DNA from: Saccopteryx bilineata
Lineage: Eukaryota; Chordata; Mammalia; Chiroptera; Emballonuridae
Reading direction: 5' to 3'
Length of the DNA: 64,000 nt
NCBI RefSeq assembly: GCF_036850765.1
Contig: NC_089490.1
Span: 280,564,482 to 280,628,481, forward strand
This document shows, in pieces, positions 48,553-58,998 of the stretch. The position numbers were made by a program, and so were the translations under genes. The notes below the pieces were generated by a model. The model was not told the DNA's origin. It did not search any database and was given only the letters and a program-made list of their open reading frames with translations. Each line of letters opens with the position of its first letter. Position 1 is the stretch's first letter.

Positions 48553-48564
48553 ATATGTGATTAC

Positions 48565-48924
48565 CGGCCCTGGCTGGTTGGCTCAGTGGTAGAGCGTCGG
48601 CCTGGCGTACAGAAGTCCCAGGTTCGATTCTCGGCCAGGGCACACAGGAGAAGTGCCCATCTGTTTCTCCACCCCTCCCCCTCTCCTTCCTCTCTGTCTC
48701 TCTCTTCCCCTCCCGCAGCGAGGCTCCATTGGAGCAAAGATGGCCCCGGGCGCTGGGGATGGCTCCTTGGCCTCTGCCCCAGGCGCTAGTGTGGCTCTGG
48801 TCGCAACAGAGCGACCCCCCGAGGGGCAGAGCATCGCCCCCTAGTGGGCGTGCCGGGTGGATCCCAGTCGGGCGCATGCGGGAGTCTGTCTGTCTATCCC
48901 CGTTTCCAGTTTCAGAAAAATATA
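48565..48924 (+). repeat. Long VES-type SINE (family A), well preserved
   Basis: The head 'cggccctggctggttggctc' with box B 'ggttcgattctcgg' leads into the full body and the end 'tttccagtttcag' plus an A-run. The left duplication atatgtgattac is at 48553-48564. On the right the same string is split by a GT expansion (48925-48972). It is among the best copies of this family in the window. Confidence 0.95.

Positions 48925-48928
<4 letters not shown>

Positions 48929-48967
<39 letters not shown>
48929..48967. repeat. (GT)n microsatellite inside a SINE target duplication
   Basis: About 19 GT units lie between 'atat' and 'gattac', the two halves of the SINE's right-hand target duplication. Confidence 0.95.
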
Positions 48968-48968
<1 letters not shown>

Positions 48969-48972
48969 TTAC

Positions 48973-50036
48973 TAATTTTATGTTAAAAAAATGGTGGCAG
49001 TAATTGGAGTCAAAGCACTGCCCCTTTTGTTCTAGGGAATGCTAGCTTCTTTGAAAAATGACAGTGGTCAGATAGTTTAATGCGATGAAGTTATCACTCC
49101 ATTATCCCACTGATTCCTGGTGAACACTCTTGGAGTATGTACCTTAGTCCTGAAGACAAACTGAAATTCTAAAAGAGGTCAGCCTTTCCTATGCTCTCTG
49201 CATATTCTAGATTTTAGGGCTTGTCATGAACAAACCTTAATGTTCCTATAGTTTGTTGAATATATATCTGGAGCCTGTCCATATCTTTTGGAACACATGG
49301 CAGATATGTGTGTGTGTATGTTTGTGTGATGTATGTTTGAGTATATGAGAAATAAAGAAACAAACAAGGGTCAAGTCCGAAAGGTCTTTTTAATTTGGTA
49401 GTTCCAGCCCTGAATAAGGTGACCCGGTAGTGTCAGATTCTCCCAATTTTAATCAAGTAAGTAACAGGTTGGAGGAAGAAACCAGATGAGTTCAACAAGA
49501 GTCGGTGTTATTACTAGAGTGGATCCCATTAATTAGGACAAAAAAAAACCCTGCTCCATAGTTACGATTAGGAATATCTACTGTTTTTAACTGTTTTTAA
49601 AAGCACTGGCATAAGTTATAAAATACAAATATATATATATATATATATAAAATTATCTTTTAATACCAAATGTGAAAAAAATGTCAATATGTGGAAATGT
49701 ATTATTGATGAATGTAGGAAGCAAAAAACAGTGAATATGTACTTTCTGTATTTTCATATGAAAAATATATTGGACAGAATAAGTAATTTTCTTGAGAAGA
49801 GTGGGTGGAAAATGTTTGGTTTTCTGTCAATATAGTTTTATCTTCAAGTATGTTTCATGGTTATTTTGATTTTGTAATTATGTGTTTTTTATTTTCCCTA
49901 CAAACATATGGGTTTATAAATTATTGCTAGTATTCATAAAATCAAACAATGGAAATTATTTTTTTTAATTTAATATTGTTACCAGAATAAGTGGGGATTT
50001 GTGTTATCTGTCACCACCTTCTTTTTTTTTTCTTTC
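48973..50036. other. Unique sequence
   Basis: No gene or family repeat recognised. A (TA)n run lies at 49629-49648. Confidence 0.55.
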
Positions 50037-50418
50037 TGATTTCACAAGAGACAGAGACTGAGTAGGTATAAGAGCGTCTTTAATTCAAATTGCAATAATA
50101 TGAGAATACAGGAGACTCCTTTCCAAAAGAACTGCCTAACACTCTCCTGGTGCTGGCAGTTTTAATAGGGTTCAGGGTTTGTTAATAATAATATAAGAGG
50201 CAAAAACAAAAGTCTGTGCCATTAGTCATATAACAATAAGCAGGAGATGGACATTCAGTTGCAGGAATGTGTCCTCTGCAAGTCCTTCTGATGTAACACA
50301 GGCCCAAATAGCATGGTCCTATCTGGTCCTTGGTAAATTATCAAGACAGGTGGTGTCAGGTGTCTCCCAGTAACAGCTGGGACCTGGTACCTCTGGGACC
50401 ATCTCCCTTTGGGAATCA
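50037..50418 (-). mobile_element. Probable solo LTR of an endogenous retrovirus
   Basis: Read on the minus strand it begins TGATTCCCAAAGGG and ends TGTGAAATCA (TG...CA). It has a TATA-like 'ctattaaaa' (about 50160-50168) and, about 75 bp further, a polyadenylation signal attaaa (50079-50084) before a CT-rich 'actcagtctctgtctcttg' end. That is the U3-R-U5 arrangement. The element is about 382 bp with no internal genes. I could not find a matching target duplication, so the ends may be eroded. Confidence 0.65.
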
Positions 50419-50424
50419 TATTTT

Positions 50425-50700
50425 ATGATTTTAATTTGTGTTTACATAGATTCAAGTGTCCCACCATATATATCTACCCCCACTCCTTTATTCCCCCTCA
50501 GCCCCCACTATGTTCCCTCCCCCCCAATGCTTTTCCTCTTCCCTCCAGGATTTGCTGTCCTGTTCTCTATAATGCTGTGTTATGTATATATAATTTCATT
50601 AATATCTTTCCCTTCTCTGATCCCATCTTCTCTTCTACTTTCCCTCTGACCGCTTTCCCTCTGGTCCCTTTCTGGGAAAAGACTCCCTGTTTTATTAGGA
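50425..50700 (-). repeat. L1 3' UTR fragment
   Basis: 'gtgtttacatagattcaagt', then a C-rich stretch and 'ataatgctgtgttatgtata', read as the reverse complement of an L1 3' UTR. It shares the 'tgtttacatagattc' landmark with the L1 at 51256. Confidence 0.72.
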
Positions 50701-51255
50701 TACAAAGTTAAGATTTAAGATTGGTGAACTAAGTATCTAATTAACTTTTAGGCCTTAACTTTTCATCCTGTGGCTAGGCTTTTACAAACAACTATTGTGA
50801 TTTAAACTCCCCTAATTGTCAGGTCCCTCCCCAATTTAAGCTCCCCTCCAACCACCATTTCTACAAACATAAACTTTTGCCTGCATTTCAAATGGATTGC
50901 CAGGAAACCATTAAAAGAGAACAGCAAACAGATGAACTATATCCTAACACTTACATGTACCCTATTCATTACAACTGAAAACTACTATTACTGAAGTCAT
51001 ATATCTCACTTTTGGACTTCCCTATCAGTCAATAGAACATTAAAGCATTGTTTATGTCAAATTTGTCCATCTATTACAAATTAGTAAAAATTTTGATTAT
51101 CAGGAAAGATTTGGCAACTTGTGGAACTGTCATATGTTAGTAAAATTTCATATTTTGGGGGAGGGATAATTAGAAAAGAGTTTAATAATGGGTTGCTTAC
51201 AAAAGGCTGAACAGGGTTTCTGAAAAATGAAAAAAAAAAGGATAATCTAGTATCT
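50701..51255. other. Unique sequence
   Basis: No gene recognised. It separates two L1 3' ends of the same orientation. Confidence 0.5.
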
Positions 51256-52275
51256 TTTCTTAATTAATTAATTTATTGTGTTTACATAGATTCTTGTGTT
51301 TCCCCAAAAGCATCCCCATCTCCCATATTCTCCTCAACATCTCCTTCCTCCCCTCCCAACAGCTCCCTCCCCCCTTCCCTTCAGGTTTAATTCCATTCCT
51401 CAGTTCTCATTATTCCTTGGATTCTTCAAATGAGTGAGGTAATATGATATTTTTCTTTCTCTGCCTGGCTTATTTCACTCAACATAATAGTTTCCAGGTC
51501 CATCCATATTGTTGCAAAATGTAATATTTCCTTCTTTTTTATGGCACCATAGTATTCCACTGTATATATGTACCACCACTTTTTAACCCACTTATCTACC
51601 GAAGGACACTTGGGCTGTTTCCTGATCTTCACAATTGTGAACAATGCTGCCATAAACATGGGGGTGCATTTCTTTTTTTCAGTCAGTGATATAGTGTCCT
51701 TGGGATATATTTCTATATGTGAAATGGCTGGGTCAAAGGACAGTTCCATTTATAATTTTTTGAGGAATCTCCATACTGTTTTCCACAGTGGCTGTACCAG
51801 TCTGCATTCCCACCAGCAGTGCAGGAGGGTTCCCTTTTCTCCACATCCTCACCAGCACTTATCATGTGTTGTTTTGTTAATGAGCGTTATTCTGACTGGT
51901 GTGAGGTGGTATCTCATTGTGGTTTTAATTTGCATTTCTCTAATGATTAGTGATGTTGAACATTTTTTCATCTATTGGCCATCTTTGGAGAAGTGTCTAT
52001 TTATTTCTTGTGCCCATTTTTTTATTGGATTGTTTGTCTTCCTGGTGTTGAGTTTTACATGTTCTTTATAAATTTTGGTTATTAATCCCTTATTAGATTT
52101 GTCGAATATATTCTCCCATTGTGTGGTTTGTCTTTTTATTCTGTTCATATTATTTTTAGCTGTGCAAAAGCTTTTTAGTTTGATATAGCCCCATTTGTTT
52201 ATCCTGTAAGTTCACCGACATCTATCGCAGCAATATATTTGCTGATTTATCTCTACAGGCAAGTGAAATAAAATT
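51256..52275 (-). mobile_element. L1 insertion with short 5' inversion
   Basis: The minus-strand part (51256-52206) holds the 3' UTR, the ORF2 C-terminus and upstream codons back to 'acaggataaacaaatgggg'. From 52207 to about 52275 the sequence flips to plus orientation ('ttcaccgacatctatcgcag' to 'gcaagtgaaataaaa'), the segment directly upstream in L1 (compare 42108-42170). This again is a twin-priming inversion, of about 65 bp. A SINE sits at the inverted end, and I found no target duplication for the L1. Confidence 0.88.
51426..51749 (-). pseudogene. L1 ORF2 C-terminal fragment
   Basis: A 107-codon frame with '[20 protein letters not shown]', '[20 protein letters not shown]', '[19 protein letters not shown]' and 'FATIWMDLETIMLSEISQAE', closely parallel to the frame at 42537-42956. 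Upstream ORF2 codons (51750-52206) continue in other frames, with the cysteine-rich segment near 51800-51850. This is a dead fragment of the L1 reverse-transcriptase protein. Confidence 0.92.
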
Positions 52276-52279
52276 TCAT

Positions 52280-52641
52280 TTTTTTTTGTATTTTTCTGAA
52301 GCTGGAAATGGGGAGACAGACAGACTCCCGCATGTGCCCGACTGGGATCCACCAGCATACCTACCAGGGGGTGATGCTCTGCCCATCTTGGGGTGTCGTT
52401 CTGCCGCAATCAGAGCCATTCTAGCACCTGAGGCAGAGGCCACAGAGTCATCCTCAGCGCCCAGGGAAACTTTGCTCCAGTGGAGCCTTGGCTGCGGGAG
52501 GGGAAGAGAGAGACAGAGAGGAGAGGGGGAGGGGTGGAGAAGCAGATGAGCGCTTCTCCTGTGTGCCCTGGCCAGGAATTGAACCCGGGACTTCCGAACG
52601 CCAGGCCAACGCTCTACCACTGAGCCAACTGGCCAGGGCCA
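52280..52641 (-). repeat. Long VES-type SINE (family A)
   Basis: On the minus strand it runs from 'ggccctggccagttggctca' through the full body to 'ccccatttccagcttcagaa' and an A-rich tail. The flanks aaaatttcat (52270-52279) and aaaattttat (52642-52651) match at 9 of 10 positions. The duplicated site lies at the inverted end of the L1, which was therefore there first. Confidence 0.94.
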
Positions 52642-52741
52642 AAAATTTTATTTTAAGTAAAAGCTGGATTATAGTGGTTATTGGGGGAATCAACCAAAAA
52701 TATAAGTTTGTCAATTTTAGATTTGGTAGTTAATTTGAAGA

Positions 52742-53150
52742 ACTGACATGCAACTTTGGTCAGATACATAAGGGCTTTATTAGCAGGAAGAAACTTACCT
52801 ATACAGGCAAAGCCACTGTTCCCAGTGGTGGCAGGCCAGGGAAGAGTTCACACCCTTCCAGAAAAGGTCCCTTGTTGAAGGGAGTTAATAGAAAAACCAT
52901 TGAATAGGTAGTCAGGTAGACTACCAGAAAGAACAATGCATTTTTAAATTAAAAGATAACATCAGACAGTTATTACATTCTATATATTCATTAAACTCCT
53001 TCCTGGGCATGATGCTTATCTGTGGGTGGCATTCTGGTTTTCTGGGTTGCAGAGAGCCACACAGGGTTCTACAGCCAGGGGAGTGCAGCTCTTCCCAGAA
53101 GCCTTTGCTGCTGGAGCCATATTGCATCTTGACAGTGAGTTTCCATAGAG
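52742..53150 (-). repeat. Possible LTR-like segment
   Basis: On the minus strand 'cctgctaataaagccctta' looks like a polyadenylation signal in an LTR R region, with higher-complexity, less AT-rich sequence upstream in that orientation. No defined ends or target duplication. It could equally be ordinary unique sequence. Confidence 0.3.
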
Positions 53151-54039
53151 TGGAAAAAATTTTTATTGCTTGAGGGTTGAAAAACTTATGAGTCCTGCAT
53201 ATATGTTACTCTTTGCTTTGTTGGTAAGAAAATATTCACAGGTAACATGAAATGACTTTCTCTATAGGCATGAATTGGCCTCTGCTATACTTCCTAAAAT
53301 ATCTGACTTCAAAGAGAGAAAAATGTCATTAATTTAAAAACCAGCATGCTGCTATCTTCTCCAGATTTGGGGACAGAGAAGGGAAGCCAACTACTCTAAG
53401 CATTTGACAGAATTTTAAATAATACATTTGTGTTTAACTATTTCTTGTTTTATTTCTAAGAGAGAGTCAGAGGGAAAGAGAAGATAATATTAGAGCAATT
53501 TGACAAGAGGGAATTTATTCATGACTTTCCTTACTGGTTGAAAATTTTTAATTACAAAAATGAGTATATTCTGAGGATCAGCAGGCACTGTTAGGTTTTT
53601 AACTGAGGTAAGAATAAAAATAAATAAAAAAAACAGAAAAAAACCCCACCCAAACAAACAAAACTCTAAGTGATACTTTTGTCAAATTCCCACTCTTTGA
53701 AAGGTTAATGTCAGAAAATCATGTGAAATTTTCAGTACCTGGGGATGAGCTGCTGCAGGCTGGAGCAAATAGTGATAAATCCCTGTAAATTTCTAGGCAG
53801 ACTGAAGATTTAAGATATTGGAAAATACTGCAGGGTGTGTTTTTAAGGTCATTTTTTTGTTTAATGTTATGTTTTATATTTTAGTTTTTTATTTCTTTCT
53901 GCCTTTTAGTTATATGAGCTATATTTTCTTCATTTACCTTCTATGTGCAAATTTTACTTCTGGTTAAAAAAGAACAGCATTTGTTTTTAGTTATTATACT
54001 GTTTACTGTTATGCCTTGTGGAAAAAATGAAGGTCAACT
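53151..54039. other. Unique sequence
   Basis: No gene or repeat recognised. Confidence 0.55.
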
Positions 54040-54540
54040 AATGAAAGTCAAAAAATGGCTATTTATTCTGAGTTTGCTGGGTGCTGGTCATTGTCTCTCA
54101 TGATTTGGCAGGGACTCAAAGGCAGGCAGAGGGTGGAGAAAGCTTTCTAGTGGAACTTGGGAAGACTTAGGGGTGCCCTGATTACAGTTTGGTGGCCTGG
54201 GGAAACTGGAGGAAGGCTAACTAAAAGCAGGGCAGCAGGGCATCCTGTTTGGTTGGTTAGGGGGGCACCTTTGACTTTCACTGGTTGGTCCAAAATTGGA
54301 AGCAGGGACAAAATTAAGGATGCTGTCAGTTATTAATCATATCCTGGTCATTTTTGGATGATGTTACAAAAGTTATTGTTTAGCTTCCTGGATTGTTACT
54401 AAAGATAGCAATGTGTCTTTCTGAAAGTCTGACTTATAGCAGGCTGGCTTTCTGTGTTTACTATTGTGGATGAGGGACAGTTTCCTGTGCAAGTGAGTGT
54501 AGATGTGGTCAAAATTCTCTCTTTATATCTGCTCTGGCCA
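54040..54540. other. Unassigned higher-complexity block, possibly an old repeat
   Basis: G-rich relative to its surroundings ('gcagggactcaaaggcaggc', 'ggtggcctggggaaactgg'). It resembles an old LTR in texture only. No family, ends or coding capacity recognised. Confidence 0.3.
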
Positions 54541-54599
54541 CTGTCTATTTGTATACTTAGCCTCACATGTTACATTTTTGAACCTATGAGATCCTTTGT

Positions 54600-55015
54600 C
54601 CTCTGACCCTTAGTGATTCTTATAGTCTCAGCTCCATCACTGTCTCTCTTACTCATCCTGCCTGAGGTGCGGTGGCCTTCCTCACCTCAGGCCTTTGCAT
54701 TTCCTTTTTTTTTTTTACTTTTTCTTATGAAACATTTCTTGGCAAAGTATGTACATGGCTCCTTCATCCTCATTATCCTGGTGTATGTTCTAATGTTACT
54801 TTTTCAGTAAAACTTTCAATGATCAGCTTACACAAACCATACCCTATCTGAATCTGCCTGCTCAATGGACTTGTTTTTCTTTCCTTGAGATTATCATCAC
54901 CATGCTTCAACTATTCGTTTTTTGGTTAATGTTTATTTCTCTCATTAGACTTTAAACTGCATGGTATCATGAATATTGCCTGTTTTGTTCACTGCTATAT
55001 TTCTTCTTCTTATGA
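54600..55015 (+). repeat. LINE-2 (L2) 3'-region
   Basis: 'cctcaggcctttgcatttcc', then 'ctcattagactttaaactgc', 'atggtatcatgaatattgcc' and 'tgttttgttcactgctatat' follow the L2 3' end in order. Ancient and non-coding. Confidence 0.7.
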
Positions 55016-55106
55016 AAGTAAAATGTACAAAGTAATTGGTCATATGTTATTGGTTGGATGAATAAAACCTGTATTCTTTGATTTAACTTATTTAGAAAAT
55101 AATTTT

Positions 55107-55447
55107 TTTTTGTATTTTTTTGAAGTTGGAAACGGGGAGGCAGTCAGACAGACTCCCGCATGCGCCCGAGCGGGATCCATCCCGGCATGCCCACCAGGGG
55201 GCAATGCTCTGTTGCATCCAGAGCCACTCTAGCGCCTGAGGCAGAATCCATAGAGCCATCCCCAGTGCCCGGGCCATCTTTGCTCCAATGGAGCCTTGGC
55301 TGTGGGAGGGGAAGAGAGAGACAGAGAGGAAGGAGAGGGGGAGGGGTGGAGAAGCAGATGGGCACTTCTCCTGTGTGCCCTGGCCTGGAATCGAACCCGG
55401 TACTCCTGCATGCCAAGCTCATACCACTGAGCCAACTGGCCAGGACC
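55107..55447 (-). repeat. Long VES-type SINE (family A)
   Basis: On the minus strand it runs from 'ctggccagttggctcagtgg' to 'ccccgtttccaacttcaaaa' and an A-rich tail. The perfect 13-bp duplication agaaaataatttt lies at 55094-55106 and 55448-55460. Confidence 0.95.
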
Positions 55448-55562
55448 AGAAAATAATTTTCATCTGTCATATGAACTATAACAAACTTGGCTCATTTATT
55501 TCTTATTTTCTGTTTTCAACTCCTCAAGATTTTTTCTAAATACAAAGCATTTATTTCACAGT

Positions 55563-55737
55563 TATAAGCATACCATGGAAATATTGGGAATTCCATTCCA
55601 GGCCACCTCAATAATGCGAGTATTGCAATTCAGTGAGTCTTAATCTTTCTGCGGATGGAAGAGTCTTGCTTTTAATTTGTAAAATACACATCTGCGAGAC
55701 TCAATAAAAGAAAACGGTAAAAAGAGGTATGCTTGTA
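55563..55737. mobile_element. Tigger-derived MITE
   Basis: The left terminus 'taagcatacc' and right terminus 'ggtatgctt' are inverse to each other, with TA at both borders. The left interior 'attccattccaggccacctc' and right interior 'gtaaaatacacatctgcgag' match the two ends of Tigger2-like elements, with the whole transposase region deleted. About 175 bp. Confidence 0.8.
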
Positions 55738-56289
55738 TCCTGAATTAAATGATAAATAAAATCAATAAAATATGTCAATTAAAAACATTTAGAGATTTAT
55801 GAAAATATTGGCCATACCCTTACTTAGCTCACCCCTCCCACCAAATCACACTTTGCTTCCAGAGTGATTTTCACTGTTATCTTCTGTTGTATAGATTTTC
55901 AAATAATTATGTATTCATTTGTACTGGTATGATAATGATCAAAGTAAATAAATACTAGTTCCATAACAAGCAAACCAAAATCTGAGGAAATTAATATAGT
56001 AAAAATTTAGTTTTTATTAAGTCAGAGTGTGATCAAAATTGATTGGTGTTCCAGAAGCCACCTTTCATATAATATAGCAATAATTTAGTTTCTCATGGAG
56101 GTGATGTACTATGTTTCCTTTACTTGTGGATAATTCACTTAATTTATGCAGTTCACTCATGAAGCTCTACGTAGAAATAGCTTTCCTAACCAACCAATAT
56201 AAAAGGAGTTCCCCAAACCAATGTCTGTTTCCATAACTGACATATATTTATGTTTATTTGTTACTTAACTAATTGTTTAAAATTCAAGA
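55738..56289. other. Unique sequence
   Basis: No gene or repeat recognised. Confidence 0.55.
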
Positions 56290-56385
56290 GAATGGAAGTG
56301 TATTTATTGCTTATGGCTACATTTTACTAAAAATCTCTGGCACATAGTAAATTTTTAACAAATATTTATTGAATGAATCACTGGA
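56290..56385 (+). repeat. L2/MIR-type 3' end
   Basis: 'ctggcacatagtaaattttt' and 'caaatatttattgaatgaat' are the common 3' terminus of L2 and MIR. Confidence 0.65.
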
Positions 56386-56394
56386 CAATTAGTC

Positions 56395-56579
56395 ACTTCC
56401 AAATTTGGCAATCTATCCCAAAGAAGTGATCTACAGATGGCCAATAGACACATGAAAAGATGCTCAATATCACTAATCATAAGAGATATGCAAATTAAAA
56501 CCACAGAGATATATCATCTCACACCTATCAAAATAGCTATCATCAGTATATCAACAAACAACAAATATTGGTAAGGATG
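56395..56579 (+). repeat. L1 ORF2 fragment (left piece of a composite L1)
   Basis: 'agatggccaatagacacatg', 'tgctcaatatcactaatcat', 'atgcaaattaaaaccacaga' and 'tattggtaaggatgtgg' parallel 42408-42555. Several stops; non-coding. Confidence 0.88.
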
Positions 56580-56732
56580 TGGGCTTGCCTAGTGAAGGCA
56601 CATACGGGAACACTACTATGAGTAGTTGCTTCCTACTTCTCTCCACTCTTTCTCACTCTTTTTCTATTTCTCTCTTCCTCTTTCTTTCTCTTTCTCTCAT
56701 CTTCTCTCCAAAAAAAAAAAAAAAAAAAAATC
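56580..56732 (+). repeat. SINE 3'-half fragment inside the L1
   Basis: 'gaaggcacatacgggaacac' followed by a long CT-rich tract and a run of about 22 A. Only the 3' half of a bat SINE is present, so it is 5'-truncated. Confidence 0.75.
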
Positions 56733-57202
56733 AGTGGTACATTTATGCAATAGAATACTACTTAGCTGTAAAAAAAAAAAAGAAGAAAATCTTACCTTTT
56801 GCAACAGCATGGATGAACCTGGATATTATACTAAGTGAAATCAATGAGTCAGAGGAAGACACGTATCATATGATTTCACTTATTGTGGAATCTAATGAAC
56901 AAAATAAAGGAACAGACAAAATAGAAACAGACTCATAGATATGGAGAACAGATTGACAGCTGTCAGAGGAGATGGGCACTGGAGAGCTGGGTGATAAATA
57001 TGAAGGAATTTAGCAATGAAAAAAACATATGCACAGACAACAGTACAGTGATTATAAGAGAGGGTGGGGTGTGGGGAAGATTACCAAGTATATGGGAGGA
57101 TAAATGGTGATGGAAAGAGACTGACTGGAGTAATGAATGAATGGTGCAGTGTAAGGATGGTGTATCAGGAATGCCACACCCAAAACCTATGTTATCTTAT
57201 AA
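56733..57202 (+). repeat. L1 ORF2 C-terminus and 3' UTR (middle piece)
   Basis: 'gtggtacatttatgcaatag' and 'tggatgaacctggatattat' are the C-terminal ORF2 codons (frame around 56738-56938). The 3' UTR follows ('agattgacagctgtcagagg', 'gacaacagtacagtgat'). It parallels 8770-9150. Confidence 0.85.
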
Positions 57203-57593
57203 TATTATTTATTTATTTATCTATTTATATTTTAGCAAGAGAGACAGACAGATAGACAGGGACAGACAGGAAGGGAAAGAGATGAGAAGCATCAACTTGT
57301 AGTTGTGGCACCTTAGTTGTTCATTGATAGCTTTCTCATATATATGTCTTGACTGGGGGCTCTAGCCTAACCAGTGACCCCTCGCTCAAGCCAGAAGCCT
57401 TAAGGTCAAGTCAGTGATCTTGGGCTTTAAACCTGCGACCATGGGGTCATGTCTATGACCCCCACACTCAAGCCAGTGACCTTGTGCTCAAGCTGGTGAG
57501 CCCGCACTAAAGGCTTCGACTTCAGAGTTCAAACCTGGGTCCTCAATGTCCCAGGCCGTCACTCCATCCACTGCACTACAGCCTAATCAGGCC
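57203..57593 (-). repeat. Bat SINE, family B, long variant
   Basis: On the minus strand it runs from 'ggcctgattaggctgtagtg' to 'cctgtctgtctctcttgc' and an AT-rich tail. At about 390 bp it is longer than other family B copies because of extra 'cagtgac..ctcaagc' units in the body. It interrupts the L1, and the L1 terminus follows at 57594. Target duplication weak (ttatctta and ctatctaa). Confidence 0.85.
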
Positions 57594-57650
57594 CTATCTA
57601 ATTTTGTTAACAAATGTCACCCCAATAGATTCAATAAAAAGTTTTTTAAA
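57594..57650 (+). repeat. L1 3' terminus (right piece)
   Basis: 'caaatgtcaccccaatagat' and 'tcaataaaaagttttttaaa' complete the L1 that began at 56395. Confidence 0.85.
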
Positions 57651-57988
57651 AAGAAGTAATCTGAAATGTAGCTTATTGTTTTTGAAAAACACTGTTTATT
57701 GCAATATTTTTCTCATAGCAAATTATTGGGTCATAGAATATTTTAAGCAAACTATTAGCCTAGACACATAAACAGGTATTATAAATGGTGATGTGTTTTA
57801 ATTATATCATGAAGTATGTGTTATATAATGTTATTTATATTGTACACATATATGATTCAAACAGCAAAAGTACGTAGGAAAAGTACATCGGGATAAAATA
57901 TATCAAAAATGTTACTAGAATTATAGAAAAAAGGTGAACATTTTTTAATTTTCTAATATCTATAAAATATGTTTTTAAAATAATTTTA
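57651..57988. other. Unique AT-rich sequence
   Basis: No gene or repeat recognised. Confidence 0.55.
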
Positions 57989-58004
57989 AAATTAAAGAAC
58001 ATTA

Positions 58005-58221
58005 GGCCTGACCTGTGGTGGCACAGTGGATAAAGCGTCGACCTGGAAATGCTGAGGTCGCCGGTTCGAAACCCTGGGCTTGCCTGATCAAGGCACAAAT
58101 GGGAGTTGATGCTTCCAGCTCCTTCCCTTCTCTCTCTCTGTCTCCCTCTCTCTCCTTCTCTGTCTCTCTCTCTCCCTCTCTCTCTCTTCTCTAAAAATGA
58201 ATAAATAAAATAAAATAAAAT
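58005..58221 (+). repeat. Short bat SINE, family C
   Basis: The head 'ggcctgacctgtggtggcac' with box B 'cggttcgaaaccc' is followed by the short body, a long CT tract and an (AAAAT)n tail. The perfect 16-bp duplication aaattaaagaacatta lies at 57989-58004 and 58222-58237. Confidence 0.96.
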
Positions 58222-58237
58222 AAATTAAAGAACATTA

Positions 58238-58763
58238 TAAATTAAAATAGTATGAGGGAAATAAATATTTTATTAAATTTTTGCTTTTTAGAATAACAAA
58301 TTGATATAAGATTCTATTTTCTATGCCCTTTTGGAGTTATTTTAAGACCAAGGACTATGTTTTGTGCTTAATTGCATACCTTACACATTTGTTTCCTTAG
58401 TAATGAAATTAAATTCTAAACCATGAATAGAGCAGCTTAATTCCACAACCCTAGTCATGTCAAAATTTGCTGCAGGAATTAAATAAAAATCTTAGGTTCT
58501 TTAACTCTCTGCCTCTCCATTCATTTTTACTAAAAATCTATTGCACAAAATAATTTACTAGAAATATATTTGAAACATTACTACCAAATGTTGTTCACAG
58601 AGACTCACAGATTGCATTCTGATGTTTTATATACATCTGAAGTTAGGATATCGGTTTCACTTCTCTTCCCAAATATATTTTATTGTATCACATATAAATT
58701 TATGCCTGTTACTCAAACAATATTTGTAAATAATATTATTTTCTTGATAGCCACACAGAAATG
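58238..58763. other. Unique sequence
   Basis: No gene or repeat recognised. Confidence 0.55.
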
Positions 58764-58998
58764 GCAGTGTGGTACACTGGTTTGATACATGAACTCTAGA
58801 ATTTGGGATTGAACTCTATACTACCAGTCCCAATTATACGACCTCCTTATGCCCTAGTGGTTTCATTTTAAAATAGGAATTTAGAATAGTAACTATCACA
58901 GTATTATAACATTTACAACTGTAAATTATGTATATCAATGCCAATATCTTAGATCAGTGTCTATCATAGTATTTTATATTCTTTGTTATTGTTATTAT
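58764..58998 (+). repeat. MIR SINE
   Basis: 'gcagtgtggtacactggttt', 'catgaactctagaatttggg', 'ttgaactctata' and 'tcattttaaaataggaattt' follow the MIR consensus from head to core and 3' end. Confidence 0.8.

Noticed and set aside
48479..48877. 132-codon minus-strand frame with Arg/Gly/Glu-rich composition
   Set aside because: It is read-through of a VES-type SINE. The same peptide texture recurs at 2707-3000, 52276-52620 and 55144-55470, all in SINE copies.
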